64,000 nucleotides of DNA from an uncultured Lachnospiraceae bacterium (GTDB lineage: Bacteria; Bacillota; Clostridia; Lachnospirales; Lachnospiraceae): contig CAJTRA010000001.1 in the NCBI GenBank assembly GCA_910578345.1, positions 106,115 to 170,114 of the forward strand. Direction: 5' to 3'. Shown in pieces: positions 26,913 to 36,780 of the stretch. The position numbers and the translations under genes are program-made. How positions within the stretch are numbered: the stretch's first letter is position 1; every line of letters begins with the position of its first letter. The notes under the pieces are model-generated. The model did no database searches. It was given only the letters and a program-made list of their open reading frames with translations, and was not told where the DNA came from.

Positions 26913-28868
26913 CTATCTGATTTTCACAGAATCGAAACGCAATTCGGCTGCCGCAAGCAATACCAGTGCGGTTACTGCAAGCATGAGGGGATATACATAC
27001 CGCACCAGCACACAGGGCCCAAGCAGAAGGGTTCCCGCCAGGGCGATCAGATAAACCGCCGGAATCAGATAGCTGCCCTTCTTTAACCCGATGCAGCAGA
27101 CAAGATAGTAGAACAATAACCAACAGTAAAAAGCAGGCTGCATGACGAGTGAAAACGGTGGCACATATTTCCACACAGCGTCTCCCCCTGCAAAATAGCG
27201 GTAGACCGCCTGCAGAAACTGCAATCTCTGATGTCTTGCATATCCCGGTACAAGCGCCTGTACATATTCCTGCTGGTCGCTTGGATACGTGATCTGCAGA
27301 TATCCTTTGGCATAAGAATAGATATCATACAGATAGGAACTGTCTTCCAGATACCACATTCCTTTATTTTTCAACAAAAATGCCTCCAGATACTCTCCCG
27401 GATAACGGATCCCAAGGCTGACCCACTCTGACAGAAGCGCTTCTAACACCTCACTGCTGCCATCGATATCCCGCTTACTGCGGTCCGCGATCGCCGGCAC
27501 ATATTCCGGCAGGACATCCTCGCCCCATACAACGGCCAGTCTCTCTCTGTCTTCTTCTGTCAGCTCGTCTTCGTGATAAGCCGCTGCCCTTGCAATCTGC
27601 TGTGCCGGCACGCTGAGCATCTCCCGCGCATAAGTAGCGCTTGACGCCTCTACAGCCCGTACCATGCCTGCATGCAATGCCAGATAGGCAAGCAGCGCGG
27701 TCACGTGAATCAGGCTGATCTTTCCTGCAAACCTCTTCGCTTCCACAGATTCCCTGGATGCTTTCCCATACAATCCGATGCTCACCACGATCAGATATAA
27801 GATCCAGGCATATATGCTGTTGTTACGGAACAGGAGCAGCAGCACTGTCAGAATCCAGTAAGCTGCCATCCACACTCTCCGGCGGTCCTGCTGTCCGTCA
27901 CCGTCCCGGCTTTCCCTGCCGCCTGTCGTGACCAGCTCCCACACAAACACGGTAAAGAGCATCACAAGAGCCGCATAGACCGTATCCTTTGTGATCGACA
28001 CCGCCAGCATCCCATGCGTCGGATAAAACGCCGCACAGAGCACGAACAGATAACAGATATATTTCGAAACCCCTTTTTTTCGCAGATAAACAGATACATA
28101 GGCAAAACAGCCAGCGACGATCAACATCTGCAGGATCGTATAGACCGCCAGACCCGCCCGGTCCGCATTGTGTACCACAGGCAGCATTTCCCCGACTTTC
28201 AGACTGCCCGCCAGCATCAACGTATGAATCAGAGGATGGTGCGTTGTATACCCGCTAATCTTAATCTGGTCTAGCTGCGGGATCACATCGTAGGCCATAA
28301 TCGCCGGATAATAGGCGGCAAAAGGGATCATAAATCCAGCCAGGATCACCCCATATGCGGTCCAGAAACTTTTCCAGGGGGAGAATCCGGCCTCCGCGCT
28401 TATCGTTCTCTCTTCCCTCCCGGAAATTCTCTGGCAGCTTCCAGGTTCCGCTCGGCCACACAGTCTCCGCACCCATGCAAAGAGCATATTCTGCGCCCCG
28501 AACGTCAGCGGCGCAAAGCAGAACGTCCAGAGCAGCAGTTCCCACACTCCTACCGTTTCTTCCATGCCGGGGGTACTGTAATACAGCCCCAGCACCTGAA
28601 AGCCCGTAAAGATATAAGCAAGCAGGATTCTGGTCCAGACAGAAAAAAAGACCTCCCGCAGAAACAAGGCCTTTTTTAACATACAGACTGTACCGATCAG
28701 AATTGCAAGATAGAAGATACCAAAGGTATAAAGCACACCCAAACGATAACTGACAAATATGACGCGCCCCGCGGCCAATGCCGCCGCAAGCAGCGACACA
28801 GCAGTCATGATCTGCTGCAACCTCCCATGATACTCTCTATCCTGGTAGAAATCTTTTCTTCTTTCCAT
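26913..28868 (-). CDS. DUF6020 family polytopic membrane protein
   Basis: 651 residues with about thirteen hydrophobic helices. I recognise DUF6020 from the central motifs: AAYYPAIMAYDVIPQLDQI, then TTHHPLIHTL, and later SITKDTVYAAL. The acid and His residues on external loops resemble GT-C enzymes, so a role in moving sugars from polyprenyl carriers is plausible but unproven. AGAGG lies 7 bases before the ATG. It follows the GT2 gene by 19 bases, so the GT2 probably makes the lipid-linked sugar that this protein uses. Confidence 0.8.
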   Translation of the reverse strand: MERRKDFYQDREYHGRLQQIMTAVSLLAAALAAGRVIFVSYRLGVLYTFGIFYLAILIGTVCMLKKALFLREVFFSVWTRILLAYIFTGFQVLGLYYSTPGMEETVGVWELLLWTFCFAPLTFGAQNMLFAWVRRLCGRAEPGSCQRISGREERTISAEAGFSPWKSFWTAYGVILAGFMIPFAAYYPAIMAYDVIPQLDQIKISGYTTHHPLIHTLMLAGSLKVGEMLPVVHNADRAGLAVYTILQMLIVAGCFAYVSVYLRKKGVSKYICYLFVLCAAFYPTHGMLAVSITKDTVYAALVMLFTVFVWELVTTGGRESRDGDGQQDRRRVWMAAYWILTVLLLLFRNNSIYAWILYLIVVSIGLYGKASRESVEAKRFAGKISLIHVTALLAYLALHAGMVRAVEASSATYAREMLSVPAQQIARAAAYHEDELTEEDRERLAVVWGEDVLPEYVPAIADRSKRDIDGSSEVLEALLSEWVSLGIRYPGEYLEAFLLKNKGMWYLEDSSYLYDIYSYAKGYLQITYPSDQQEYVQALVPGYARHQRLQFLQAVYRYFAGGDAVWKYVPPFSLVMQPAFYCWLLFYYLVCCIGLKKGSYLIPAVYLIALAGTLLLGPCVLVRYVYPLMLAVTALVLLAAAELRFDSVKIR

Positions 28869-28887
28869 ATTGTTACCTCTTTGCCGG

Positions 28888-29823
28888 CTAATCGTCGTGT
28901 CTGATTCTGCGTGTCACCAATGTCAGTCTGTACTCAAAATCCCTGCGGTTCTTCAGGGCCATATTCGACAGCATTAATCCTGCAAACAACGACTGCAGCG
29001 CCGCCAGACCGATAAATCCACAGACAAACAGCGTCGGGAACCGGAGTACAAGTCCTGTCTCCACATAAGCGATCAGAATCGGAATAAACATAAGAACCGC
29101 AATCACCGTAAGAATCGCCGCACACATTCCGAAAAAGCCGAGAGGCTTATAGTCTCTGTACAATTTCAGGATCGTCCGTATCACCTTAAATCCATCCGAA
29201 AAGGTGTTAAGCTTCGATTCACTTCCTTCCGGCCTGTCGCGGTAATCCACGATCACATTCTCAATCTGCATATTATTATAGACCGCATGGATCGTCATCT
29301 CTGTCTCGATCTCAAATCCCGTAGACAATACCGGAAATGTCTTCACGAACCCATAACTGAACGCCCGGTAGCCCGTCATGATATCCTTGATCTCGCAGTT
29401 AAACAGCCTGTTGATGCTACTGCGCACAATCGTGTTGCCGAAGTTGTGGAAGGGTCTCTTGTTCTCTGTAAAATAAGTGGAAGAAAGCCTGTCCCCCACT
29501 ACCATATCAGCATTGCGGCAAAGCACCTTGTCCACCATCTCACTGGCATACTCCATCGGATACGTGTCGTCCCCGTCCACCATAATGTAACACTCTGCCT
29601 CGATCTCGCGGAACATCCGCCGGATCACATTGCCCTTACCCTGCATATACTCATGCCGGATCACCGCGCCAGCCTCCCTGGCCAGTTCCACGGTACGATC
29701 TGTAGAATTATTATCATATACATAGATCACTGCTTCCGGCAGGGCTTCCTTCGCATCCCTTACCACCTTGGCAATCGTTTTCTCCTCGTTATAGCATGGA
29801 ATCAGTACTGCTATCTTGTCCAT
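28888..29823 (-). CDS. DPM1/GtrB-like family 2 glycosyltransferase
   Basis: 311 residues. The GT-A domain has LIPCYNEEKTI, VYDNNSTDRT and MVDGDDTYP (D-x-D-like). Two C-terminal helices (about residues 225-250 and 260-290) anchor it. This is the layout of polyprenyl-phosphate hexose synthases. The ATG at 29823 has GGAAG upstream; a TTG five codons earlier is less likely. Operon with the following DUF6020 gene and possibly the MBOAT upstream (gap of 94 bases). Confidence 0.85.
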   Translation of the reverse strand: MDKIAVLIPCYNEEKTIAKVVRDAKEALPEAVIYVYDNNSTDRTVELAREAGAVIRHEYMQGKGNVIRRMFREIEAECYIMVDGDDTYPMEYASEMVDKVLCRNADMVVGDRLSSTYFTENKRPFHNFGNTIVRSSINRLFNCEIKDIMTGYRAFSYGFVKTFPVLSTGFEIETEMTIHAVYNNMQIENVIVDYRDRPEGSESKLNTFSDGFKVIRTILKLYRDYKPLGFFGMCAAILTVIAVLMFIPILIAYVETGLVLRFPTLFVCGFIGLAALQSLFAGLMLSNMALKNRRDFEYRLTLVTRRIRHDD

Positions 29824-29917
29824 TTTCTTCCGTCTCAACCTTTCTCTGTCAATCTTTCTATAGCCATTCTAACATAAGTATGCCTCATTTACTATGAAAA
29901 TCGCAGAAACATTTCTC

Positions 29918-31453
29918 TTAGAATCCCTGGTAAATAAACTCCCCTGCGCTATATCCCGGCCCATAACACCCAAGCAGAATCACGGCAAAGATAAGTGCAT
30001 ACCAGATAAGCCACCGAACCGGCAGCGCCCTAACAGCAATCCGGTCTCTGACGGAACCCTTCTGCTGGAACAGCGACACGCCATACAGAAGCAGAAGCGC
30101 CAGCAGGGCGATGCCCATTTCGATCCAGTCAAGTCCCAGTTCAAACAAAGCGCCATTCCACAGGACCTCCGGATTCCACACCGATACTGCCCGTCCAAGC
30201 ATCGCAAAAGCATCCTCCACTGAAGCGGCGCGGAAGAAAAGATCGCCGATGCAGACAAGCAGAAATGTCCGCAGGATTCGCAGCGCATTGACCATTCTGC
30301 CGGAAGGATTGATCCTGTATTTCTTCATAAACCGTCCACAGGGCAGCTCCAGCAATTCTTCCAGCACGATATAGAGCCAGTGCAGCAGACCGGAACCAAT
30401 GACAAATTTCCAGTCGCCGCCATGCCAGATTCCAACTGTCAGCCAGAGAAGAAACATCGCCGCAAACGTTGCATACTGCTTGCCCTTCTTCTTGCCGAAC
30501 TTCTCCCGCCACGACTTGTTCAACTTCGTAAAAAACGGCGAACGCAGCACCGGATAGAACACATACTCCTTCATCCATACGCCCAAAGTAATATGCCATC
30601 TTCTCCAATATTCGGCAATACTCTTTGCAAAAAAGGGTGTCTGGAAGTTCTCCGGCAGCACAATGCCCAGGCTCTCCGACATCCCCAGCACAATATCCAT
30701 ACAGCCTGAGAAATCCGTATAAAGCTGAAAGGCATAGCAGACTGTGGCAAACCAGATATATGCTCCAGAATACTCTGTATAACTGCCGTATACCGTATCC
30801 ACCAAAGCGCCCAGTCGCTCCGCGATCACCAGCTTCTTGAAAAATCCCCAGAGCATACGCTGGAGACCTCGCGTCACCTGTCGGTAGTCAAACCTGTGCG
30901 CCGTAAAAAACTGCTCTCCATGCTCTCTGTATTTTAAGATTGGCCCGGAAAGAATGGCCGGAAAATACATCCCATAGAGCATCAGTTTCAGATAATTCTC
31001 CTGCGGCTTCGCTATCCCATAATATACATCCACCACATAACCCAAAAGGGAAAATGTATAGAAAGACACCCCCAACGGGATCAGAAAATCCACACTCCCA
31101 ATCAGTTCATCAGAGCTTCCAAACAATTTGGCGATACCGTCGATCGTGTAAATGCCAAAATTCACATATTTGAGCACCACCAGTATGCCAATATTCGCAA
31201 GCACCGTCATCGTAAGGATCCGTCTGCGCCGCTTCCCCTCCTTCTCAGGCGTCACGCTCAGAAGACGGATTCCCGCATAGCAGGCCGACACCGACACGAT
31301 CGGATAAAGAATCAGCATACCATTGCCGCTCAGAAGATAGTATGCTATGCTGCAAAGAAGCAGAAGACCCCATTGCAGTCTGACGGGAATGATATAGTAC
31401 ATTATTAAGATTGCCGCAAAAAAACATAAAAAATAAAAAGATGTAATACCCAT
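29918..31453 (-). CDS. MBOAT family O-acyltransferase without adjacent SGNH partner
   Basis: 511 residues, polytopic. It has the MBOAT signatures EYWRRWHITL (H287) and WLTVGIWHGGDW (H344). It resembles the MBOAT at 55782 (both have RRWHITLG followed by a Lys-Tyr/Asp-Tyr FYP segment) more than those at 3592 and 33156, which begin MLFNS. The next gene downstream is a GT2, so unlike the other three MBOAT genes it has no SGNH gene beside it. AGG lies 5 bases before the ATG. Substrate unknown. Confidence 0.88.
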   Translation of the reverse strand: MGITSFYFLCFFAAILIMYYIIPVRLQWGLLLLCSIAYYLLSGNGMLILYPIVSVSACYAGIRLLSVTPEKEGKRRRRILTMTVLANIGILVVLKYVNFGIYTIDGIAKLFGSSDELIGSVDFLIPLGVSFYTFSLLGYVVDVYYGIAKPQENYLKLMLYGMYFPAILSGPILKYREHGEQFFTAHRFDYRQVTRGLQRMLWGFFKKLVIAERLGALVDTVYGSYTEYSGAYIWFATVCYAFQLYTDFSGCMDIVLGMSESLGIVLPENFQTPFFAKSIAEYWRRWHITLGVWMKEYVFYPVLRSPFFTKLNKSWREKFGKKKGKQYATFAAMFLLWLTVGIWHGGDWKFVIGSGLLHWLYIVLEELLELPCGRFMKKYRINPSGRMVNALRILRTFLLVCIGDLFFRAASVEDAFAMLGRAVSVWNPEVLWNGALFELGLDWIEMGIALLALLLLYGVSLFQQKGSVRDRIAVRALPVRWLIWYALIFAVILLGCYGPGYSAGEFIYQGF

Positions 31454-31554
31454 ACCTGCCTGTAGTCCCGCTTACTTCTAATTTTTGTAAAATCAATTTA
31501 TTTTATCATAGATATCTTTTGAAAGGAACCATTTTTGCACACGGGATTTTTCAT

Positions 31555-31583
31555 TTGCATATTTCTGGTAAATACCGTAGAAT
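31555..31583 (+). promoter_or_regulatory. Promoter for the GtrII-MBOAT-SGNH operon
   Basis: TTGCAT (31555-31560), a 17-base spacer and TAGAAT (31578-31583). The transcript should start about 22 bases before the ATG at 31612, which has GGAG at 31600-31603. Confidence 0.65.
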
Positions 31584-31611
31584 AAATAGTACTAAAAAAG
31601 GAGCATTGAAA

Positions 31612-33123
31612 ATGGATCGATTTAAAATTCCCGACTGGCTGATACCAGACAAAAAAGATATCCGTCTTTTCCACGCATTAACACTTCTTCTCGGACTCTA
31701 TGTCCTGCCGATCATGCTTGCCGACCGTTATTATCAGGACGATCTGTCCCGGAGTCTGCGCGGCGTAACGGGCTGGAATAACGATGGCCGTCCCTTGACA
31801 GAGCAGATTATCAAATGGCTCTGCGGCGGCACGCCGATCGGGGATATCTTTCCACTGACACTCATTCTGTCTGTCATACTCCTTGCCTATGTTCTGACTT
31901 TATATATCAGGCACAATCTGCCCGGATGTTACCCCATGTTCCTTCTATTGGCCGTAGGCTTCTCAGTACCCGCCAATCCCTTTATGCTTTCCAGTTTTTC
32001 TTATCGTTTCGACTGCATCACCATGGTACTGGCGCTGTGCGCCGCTGTCGTCGTATACGCTCTGCCGCAGCAGTATGCCCTGTGGAAAGTCTTCTGCCTG
32101 TCCTTTTGGGCCTGCATGATCCTGCTTATGACCTATCAGCCATGCTGTGGTATTTATATTGCCCTGTGCGCTTTAGAATTGTTTTTTATGTTCCAGAATG
32201 CCGCTGTCAAATTTACGCGCATTATCGTTCGCGCAGGCGCTCTGTGTGCCAGTGTCCTTGTATACTATTTTATGATCATGAAACACTATATACCAGATAC
32301 CGGGTGGCAGAAAAGCGCGTACCAGTTTTCCTTCTCTTCGGAAGCTGGTTTTCTGGACTCTGTTTTCCAGAACCTTACGCTTCTGGGAAAACAGATCGAC
32401 GTTTATCTCATCAGCGTCCCCGCCCCCATCCTGACAGCCACTGCTCTGCTCCTGATCGGCGGAATGCTGAGCCTTGTCGTCAACATAGGACGTTCCGGAC
32501 AATCCTGTCGCATGATAAGACTTTGTTATGTCATACTTCTTCCCCTTCTTGTAATCGGAGGATGTATGTTTCCTTTACTTGTCCTGACCCCGTCCAATTT
32601 TTCGATCAGCGTCCACTCTCTGATCGCCCTGTGCGGCTTTGGCCTGTGGAGCGGCGTCATGCTTTGCTGCCTGCCGCGCAGATTCGATAAACTCACAGCG
32701 CTCTTATTGATACCTTGTATGCTGTTCAGTTTTACTTTGTCTTATACGTATGGCAATGCGTTAAAAAGCCAGGCGAGGTATGAGGAATATCTGACTTACC
32801 AGATCGTGCATGACCTAGATACCCTGAATGCCGATGAGCAGTATCAATATCTGACGATCCAGGGCAGAGCGCCCCGTTCCCCGGAAACAGAAATGCTCTG
32901 TGCCAAATACCCGCTCTTAAAGCATCTCATCCCTCTCTATATCACCAACAATGGGTATATAGGAGGTGCGCTGCTGCAGCACTATCTGTCCTATGACCTG
33001 GAGCATGAAAGCATGACAGAGGAGACTGCCGCTTTGCTTGAGACAAACACCCCTGCCATACACAACGCCGTATATGACTGTTATCTGAATGCAGATACGA
33101 TCATTATCTGTTTTCATGAATAA
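31612..33123 (+). CDS. GtrII-type glucosyltransferase-like membrane protein
   Basis: 503 residues, about eleven helices. The first external loop reads LADRYYQDDLSRS (D43, D44) followed by NDGRPL, the pattern of the Glucos_trans_II (GtrII) family, which uses polyprenyl-phosphate glucose to modify surface glycans. A soluble C-terminal part of about 110 residues follows. GGAG lies 8 bases before the ATG. First gene of a plus-strand operon with an MBOAT and an SGNH protein, which suggests the added sugar may be the site that is then acylated (inference). Confidence 0.8.
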   Translation: MDRFKIPDWLIPDKKDIRLFHALTLLLGLYVLPIMLADRYYQDDLSRSLRGVTGWNNDGRPLTEQIIKWLCGGTPIGDIFPLTLILSVILLAYVLTLYIRHNLPGCYPMFLLLAVGFSVPANPFMLSSFSYRFDCITMVLALCAAVVVYALPQQYALWKVFCLSFWACMILLMTYQPCCGIYIALCALELFFMFQNAAVKFTRIIVRAGALCASVLVYYFMIMKHYIPDTGWQKSAYQFSFSSEAGFLDSVFQNLTLLGKQIDVYLISVPAPILTATALLLIGGMLSLVVNIGRSGQSCRMIRLCYVILLPLLVIGGCMFPLLVLTPSNFSISVHSLIALCGFGLWSGVMLCCLPRRFDKLTALLLIPCMLFSFTLSYTYGNALKSQARYEEYLTYQIVHDLDTLNADEQYQYLTIQGRAPRSPETEMLCAKYPLLKHLIPLYITNNGYIGGALLQHYLSYDLEHESMTEETAALLETNTPAIHNAVYDCYLNADTIIICFHE

Positions 33124-33155
33124 TTTCATCACTTATTAATACCCGGAGGTTTCAC

Positions 33156-34601
33156 ATGCTGTTTAATTCCCTGGCATTTGCCATCTTTTTACCGATCGTA
33201 TTTATCTTATACTATCTTGTGCCCCACAAATACCGTTGGGCCTTTTTGTTGATCGCCAGTTATGTTTTCTACATGAATCTGCATGCTGGCTATGGGCTTT
33301 TGCTATTCTTTACCACCGTGCTGACCTATCTTCTGGCAAAAAAACTGGACAAAACCCCTGTTTCCGGCCGCAGGAAGCTGTGTCTTTGGGGCGGTGTTCT
33401 GCCTCTGGCGCTCATTCTGCTCGTCTATAAGACGGCCAATCCTCTGATCGGCAGACTCAACGAAATGATCTCAGCCGGCAGACTGTCCCTACAGCCATTA
33501 ACGATTTCTCTGCTCCTTCCGGCCGGTGTCTCGTTCTACTTCTTTCAGTCCATGGGATACCTGATCGATGTGTACCGCGGCAAGATCAAAGCCGAACGGC
33601 ACTTCGGCTATTATGCGCTGTTCGTCTCTTTCTTCCCGCAGCTTCTGGCTGGCCCGATCGGGCGGGCAGACAGTCTGCTGCCTCAATATAAGAAGAAACG
33701 GCCTTTCGTTTATGCCGGCGTGACATACGGCCTGAAACTGATGGTCTGGGGGTATTTCAAGAAGCTCGTGATCGCCGATGTATTCGCTCTCACGATCAAT
33801 CGGATCTATGACAATGCCCAAACCTACGTTGGACTTGTCTTTATCGTGGCGACTCTGATGTTTGCCGTCGAGATCTACTGCGATTTTTCTGGTTATTCGG
33901 ATATCGCGATCGGCTGTGCTAAGCTGTTTGGCATCGATCTGATGACCAACTTCAAAAGTCCGTACTTCTCCTTCTCCATCAGAGAATTCTGGAGCCGGTG
34001 GCATATCTCCCTCTCTACCTGGTTTAGGGATTATGTCTATATCCCTCTTGGCGGCAACAGAGTCCCTAAGTGGCGCCACTGCCTGAATCTGCTCATAACC
34101 TTCTTAGTCAGCGGATTCTGGCACGGAAGCAGCCTGACTTATATCTTGTGGGGCGGTATGCATGGCGTCCTGCAGATCTTAGAGACTCTGATCTTTCCAA
34201 AGAAGAGAAAGGGCGTGGAGATCAGGCGGCGCAGACACTGGTGGCAGCTTCCCGTCACGTTCCTTCTGCTCTGCGTCACATGGATCTTCTTCCGTGCAAA
34301 CAGCATACAGGATGCCATCTGGATTCTCTCCAGGCTTTTCTGGGATATTGAGAGACCACTGAATTACCTGCAGACAGGAATCACCTGCCTGGAGCTGTCT
34401 CCGATCGCCTTGATGGGGATGGGGTTATCCGTCCTGGTCCTCGCCCTCTACGACCTTGCCTCCTTGAAGAGCGACGTGATCGCCGCTTTCTCAAAGCAGA
34501 AGTTTTTCATCCGCTGGCCGGTATATGTGCTGTTTTTAGTTCTGATCGCTTTGTTTGCCCCTAAAGGCGTAGCGACGGAATTCATTTATTTCCAGTTTTA
34601 A
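33156..34601 (+). CDS. MBOAT family O-acyltransferase
   Basis: 481 residues, polytopic, beginning MLFNS. MBOAT signatures: FWSRWHISLSTWFRDY (H283) and FLVSGFWHGSS (H323). GGAGG lies 7 bases before the ATG. Close to the MBOAT at 3592 in its N-terminus and in the YIPLGGNR segment, so these two form one subtype. An SGNH partner follows after a 217-base gap. It would transfer an acyl group to a surface glycan, with the donor either acyl-CoA or a carrier protein encoded elsewhere in the locus. Confidence 0.92.
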   Translation: MLFNSLAFAIFLPIVFILYYLVPHKYRWAFLLIASYVFYMNLHAGYGLLLFFTTVLTYLLAKKLDKTPVSGRRKLCLWGGVLPLALILLVYKTANPLIGRLNEMISAGRLSLQPLTISLLLPAGVSFYFFQSMGYLIDVYRGKIKAERHFGYYALFVSFFPQLLAGPIGRADSLLPQYKKKRPFVYAGVTYGLKLMVWGYFKKLVIADVFALTINRIYDNAQTYVGLVFIVATLMFAVEIYCDFSGYSDIAIGCAKLFGIDLMTNFKSPYFSFSIREFWSRWHISLSTWFRDYVYIPLGGNRVPKWRHCLNLLITFLVSGFWHGSSLTYILWGGMHGVLQILETLIFPKKRKGVEIRRRRHWWQLPVTFLLLCVTWIFFRANSIQDAIWILSRLFWDIERPLNYLQTGITCLELSPIALMGMGLSVLVLALYDLASLKSDVIAAFSKQKFFIRWPVYVLFLVLIALFAPKGVATEFIYFQF

Positions 34602-34818
34602 GACCTGTGCATTTACTGCGGTAACCGTGCCGGCATACAGCGGTTTGTAGTATCCGGCTCATCGCGCAGCGATGTAAGACGACCGAATACAGTAACAGAA
34701 AGCCGAATGCTGAACTGTTATATTGAAAATTAGAATTTTCAATCGCGAGATTTGTGTCTGCGCATTGCTTGCCACAAACTCGATATGCGCAAAAAGCAGC
34801 GCAGAAATGGAGTAAACT
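34602..34818 (+). other. 217-bp structured gap between MBOAT and SGNH genes
   Basis: The gap contains a perfect hairpin, ATTGAAAATT (34722-34731) with AATTTTCAAT (34734-34743), and a second pairing of TGCGCA segments flanking the CACAAA region. No T tract follows directly, and no reading frame is convincing. It may be an RNA processing or attenuation site, or simply spacer. Confidence 0.35.
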
Positions 34819-35778
34819 ATGCGAAAAAGATTTGATGTGATACGTTTTGTGCTGAAATGCATCCTGATCCCGGCTGCGGCTGTATTTGTAATCTATATGA
34901 TCAACAAACCCTATAAGAAGATCGATGCACAGAAATATCTGGACATCGTCAAATTCGAGACGGTCGGAAGAGAAGTCTGGGAGATTCACGTCGCTAATCT
35001 AGGCAGCTCCCATGGCGCCTACGATTTCAACTATAGTGAGATTGAAGAGCGAGGCTATACCTGTTTCAACTTCGCCAATACCAGCCAGAGCTATGACTAT
35101 GACTATGCGATCCTGAAACAATACGCCCAATTCATGGAGGAGGACTGCGTCCTATTTATCCCGGTTTCCTACTTTTCTTTCAACAACGAAGTGGTCAATG
35201 CCTCCGAGGCCGAAGCAATGAGCCTGCGCTATTATCACTTCCTGTCACCGGAGAACATTCCTGGTTACGACCCTTATGTGGATCTTTTGACCAACAGACT
35301 GCCGATCCTGTCTGCCGGAGAAGATATCTTGAAACTGTTTCCGAACATCAATCCCGCTCTGGTCGCTCATGCGGCAGACGGCGGCATCAATGTAGAGGAA
35401 TTCGCAATGAGGGCGGGACAGCGGTACAGCAGACATTTTGACAACAAAGAGGAATATTTTCTTCCTGAACGGATTGAGGAATTATACGCGATCATCGATT
35501 ACTGTAACGGGCACAATGTGATACCGGTTCTGATTACTACGCCCTTTTCCAAATACTACAAAGATCTGGTATCCGATGAATTCTTACAGCAATTCAACGA
35601 GACTGTCACCATGATCGCCTCCGACACAGACACCCGCTATTATGACTATTCAGACGACGACCGGTTCCGCGAAAATCTGGAGTATTTCTCCGACTCCGAT
35701 CATCTGAATGATACCGGAGCCGCGTATTTCATGGGAATCTTATGGGATGAAATAGAAGAACTGCAGCAATACCATTAG
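34819..35778 (+). CDS. SGNH-fold DltD-like protein, MBOAT partner
   Basis: 319 residues with an N-terminal signal anchor (about residues 9-28). Block I is NLGSSHGAYDF (S63/S64) and the C-terminal catalytic block is DSDHLNDTGA (D292, H295). GGAG lies 7 bases before the ATG. Its position after an MBOAT gene matches the acyl-transfer partners of dlt- and alg-type systems. Acidic C-terminus; no lipobox. Convergent with the deacetylase gene, 12 bases between the ends. Confidence 0.75.
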   Translation: MRKRFDVIRFVLKCILIPAAAVFVIYMINKPYKKIDAQKYLDIVKFETVGREVWEIHVANLGSSHGAYDFNYSEIEERGYTCFNFANTSQSYDYDYAILKQYAQFMEEDCVLFIPVSYFSFNNEVVNASEAEAMSLRYYHFLSPENIPGYDPYVDLLTNRLPILSAGEDILKLFPNINPALVAHAADGGINVEEFAMRAGQRYSRHFDNKEEYFLPERIEELYAIIDYCNGHNVIPVLITTPFSKYYKDLVSDEFLQQFNETVTMIASDTDTRYYDYSDDDRFRENLEYFSDSDHLNDTGAAYFMGILWDEIEELQQYH

Positions 35779-35790
35779 AATTTTCCTTCC

Positions 35791-36732
35791 TTACCTGGCA
35801 GGCAGTGTGCGGATGCGCTCCACCGCCTCCCTCTCCACATGCCGGTCTTTTCGCAGATAGAAATCTCTTGCGGCCTCTTCTCCAATCTCATCTGTCACTT
35901 CTCCAGGCAGCGTAAGCCCAGGGTGAAACAGGATTTCCAGCGTGCGGCGGTCCTTCTCTGCTTTCGCTGCCACCGAAGGATATAACGCGGCGATTCTGTC
36001 ATAATCCATATGGCCGCTCATAATAAGCCCCCACAGATACATCTGCTCCAGATTATGCTCCCGTGCATAACGATCCACTCTATGGGAATAAAAAGCCAAC
36101 AATCGGTTTTTCACAAAATTAATCGGACGGTATGTCTTCCACAGAGACGTCTTTGCCAGAAAAATTCCTATCATTTCTTTGGAATTGCGGATATACTCTA
36201 CCGCATACCCTTCCTCTGTGATCACTTCCGCCAAGGCTTCCCACACAACAGGAATCATATGCGCATGTTGATGTGAATCGATCCGAAGCCCCTTCTGCTC
36301 GCATCTAATCCCCGCCTCCTCTGCTATTTGGACAGCTTTTCGTACCGCTGCGTTCACAACAGCAATCTGCGCCCTGATCTCTTCCTTGATCTGTTTCTTA
36401 GCTGCAGCACGCTTCCAGGGCAGATAAGACAGCACAAACAGACCTCCCCAAGACAATCCCATCAGAGACTTCTCTCCAGCAGTGAGCATTGGCGCTTTTC
36501 CGGCTCCTGCAAGGCATCGTCCTTCCACGAAATCTAAGTGTACAGACATCCTGGGCAAAAACGGCAGCCTCGGTATCGCCTCGTAAAGAAGCTGCATACA
36601 TTCCTCAAAGCAGGACATATTCGGCACCATACTGATACTGTCTAGTTGTCCCTTCTCCATACACGCTAACATATCCCTGGACGTATTGACCGTCAGTGCA
36701 TAATCGTCCGCATGGATATCTATCTTGACCAC
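35791..36732 (-). CDS. YdjC/ChbG-type carbohydrate deacetylase
   Basis: About 313 residues. The metal site motifs are present: IHADDYALT at the N-terminus, MSVHLDFVEG and DSHQHAHMIP. YdjC-family enzymes remove N- or O-acetyl groups from amino sugars or lipid-linked sugars. I place the start at the GTG (36732), because GAGGAGG lies about 8 bases upstream and the protein then begins MVKIDIHADD like its relatives. An ATG seven codons earlier (36753) is possible. Last gene of the Ugd operon; it probably acts on a sugar carried on the lipid made by the neighbouring GtrB-like enzyme. Confidence 0.82.
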   Translation of the reverse strand: MVKIDIHADDYALTVNTSRDMLACMEKGQLDSISMVPNMSCFEECMQLLYEAIPRLPFLPRMSVHLDFVEGRCLAGAGKAPMLTAGEKSLMGLSWGGLFVLSYLPWKRAAAKKQIKEEIRAQIAVVNAAVRKAVQIAEEAGIRCEQKGLRIDSHQHAHMIPVVWEALAEVITEEGYAVEYIRNSKEMIGIFLAKTSLWKTYRPINFVKNRLLAFYSHRVDRYAREHNLEQMYLWGLIMSGHMDYDRIAALYPSVAAKAEKDRRTLEILFHPGLTLPGEVTDEIGEEAARDFYLRKDRHVEREAVERIRTLPAR

Positions 36733-36780
36733 TATACCTTCCTCCTCAGACATGCTGTCCTGTTCTCACTGCGCCGCCTC

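Noticed and set aside
31815..32690. 291-residue plus-strand frame
   Set aside because: It lies in another frame of the GtrII-type gene and is Cys/His/Arg-rich with no domain.
35791..36753. ATG at 36753 as start of the deacetylase
   Set aside because: A GTG seven codons later has a much better GAGGAGG site and gives the usual family N-terminus; kept only as an alternative.
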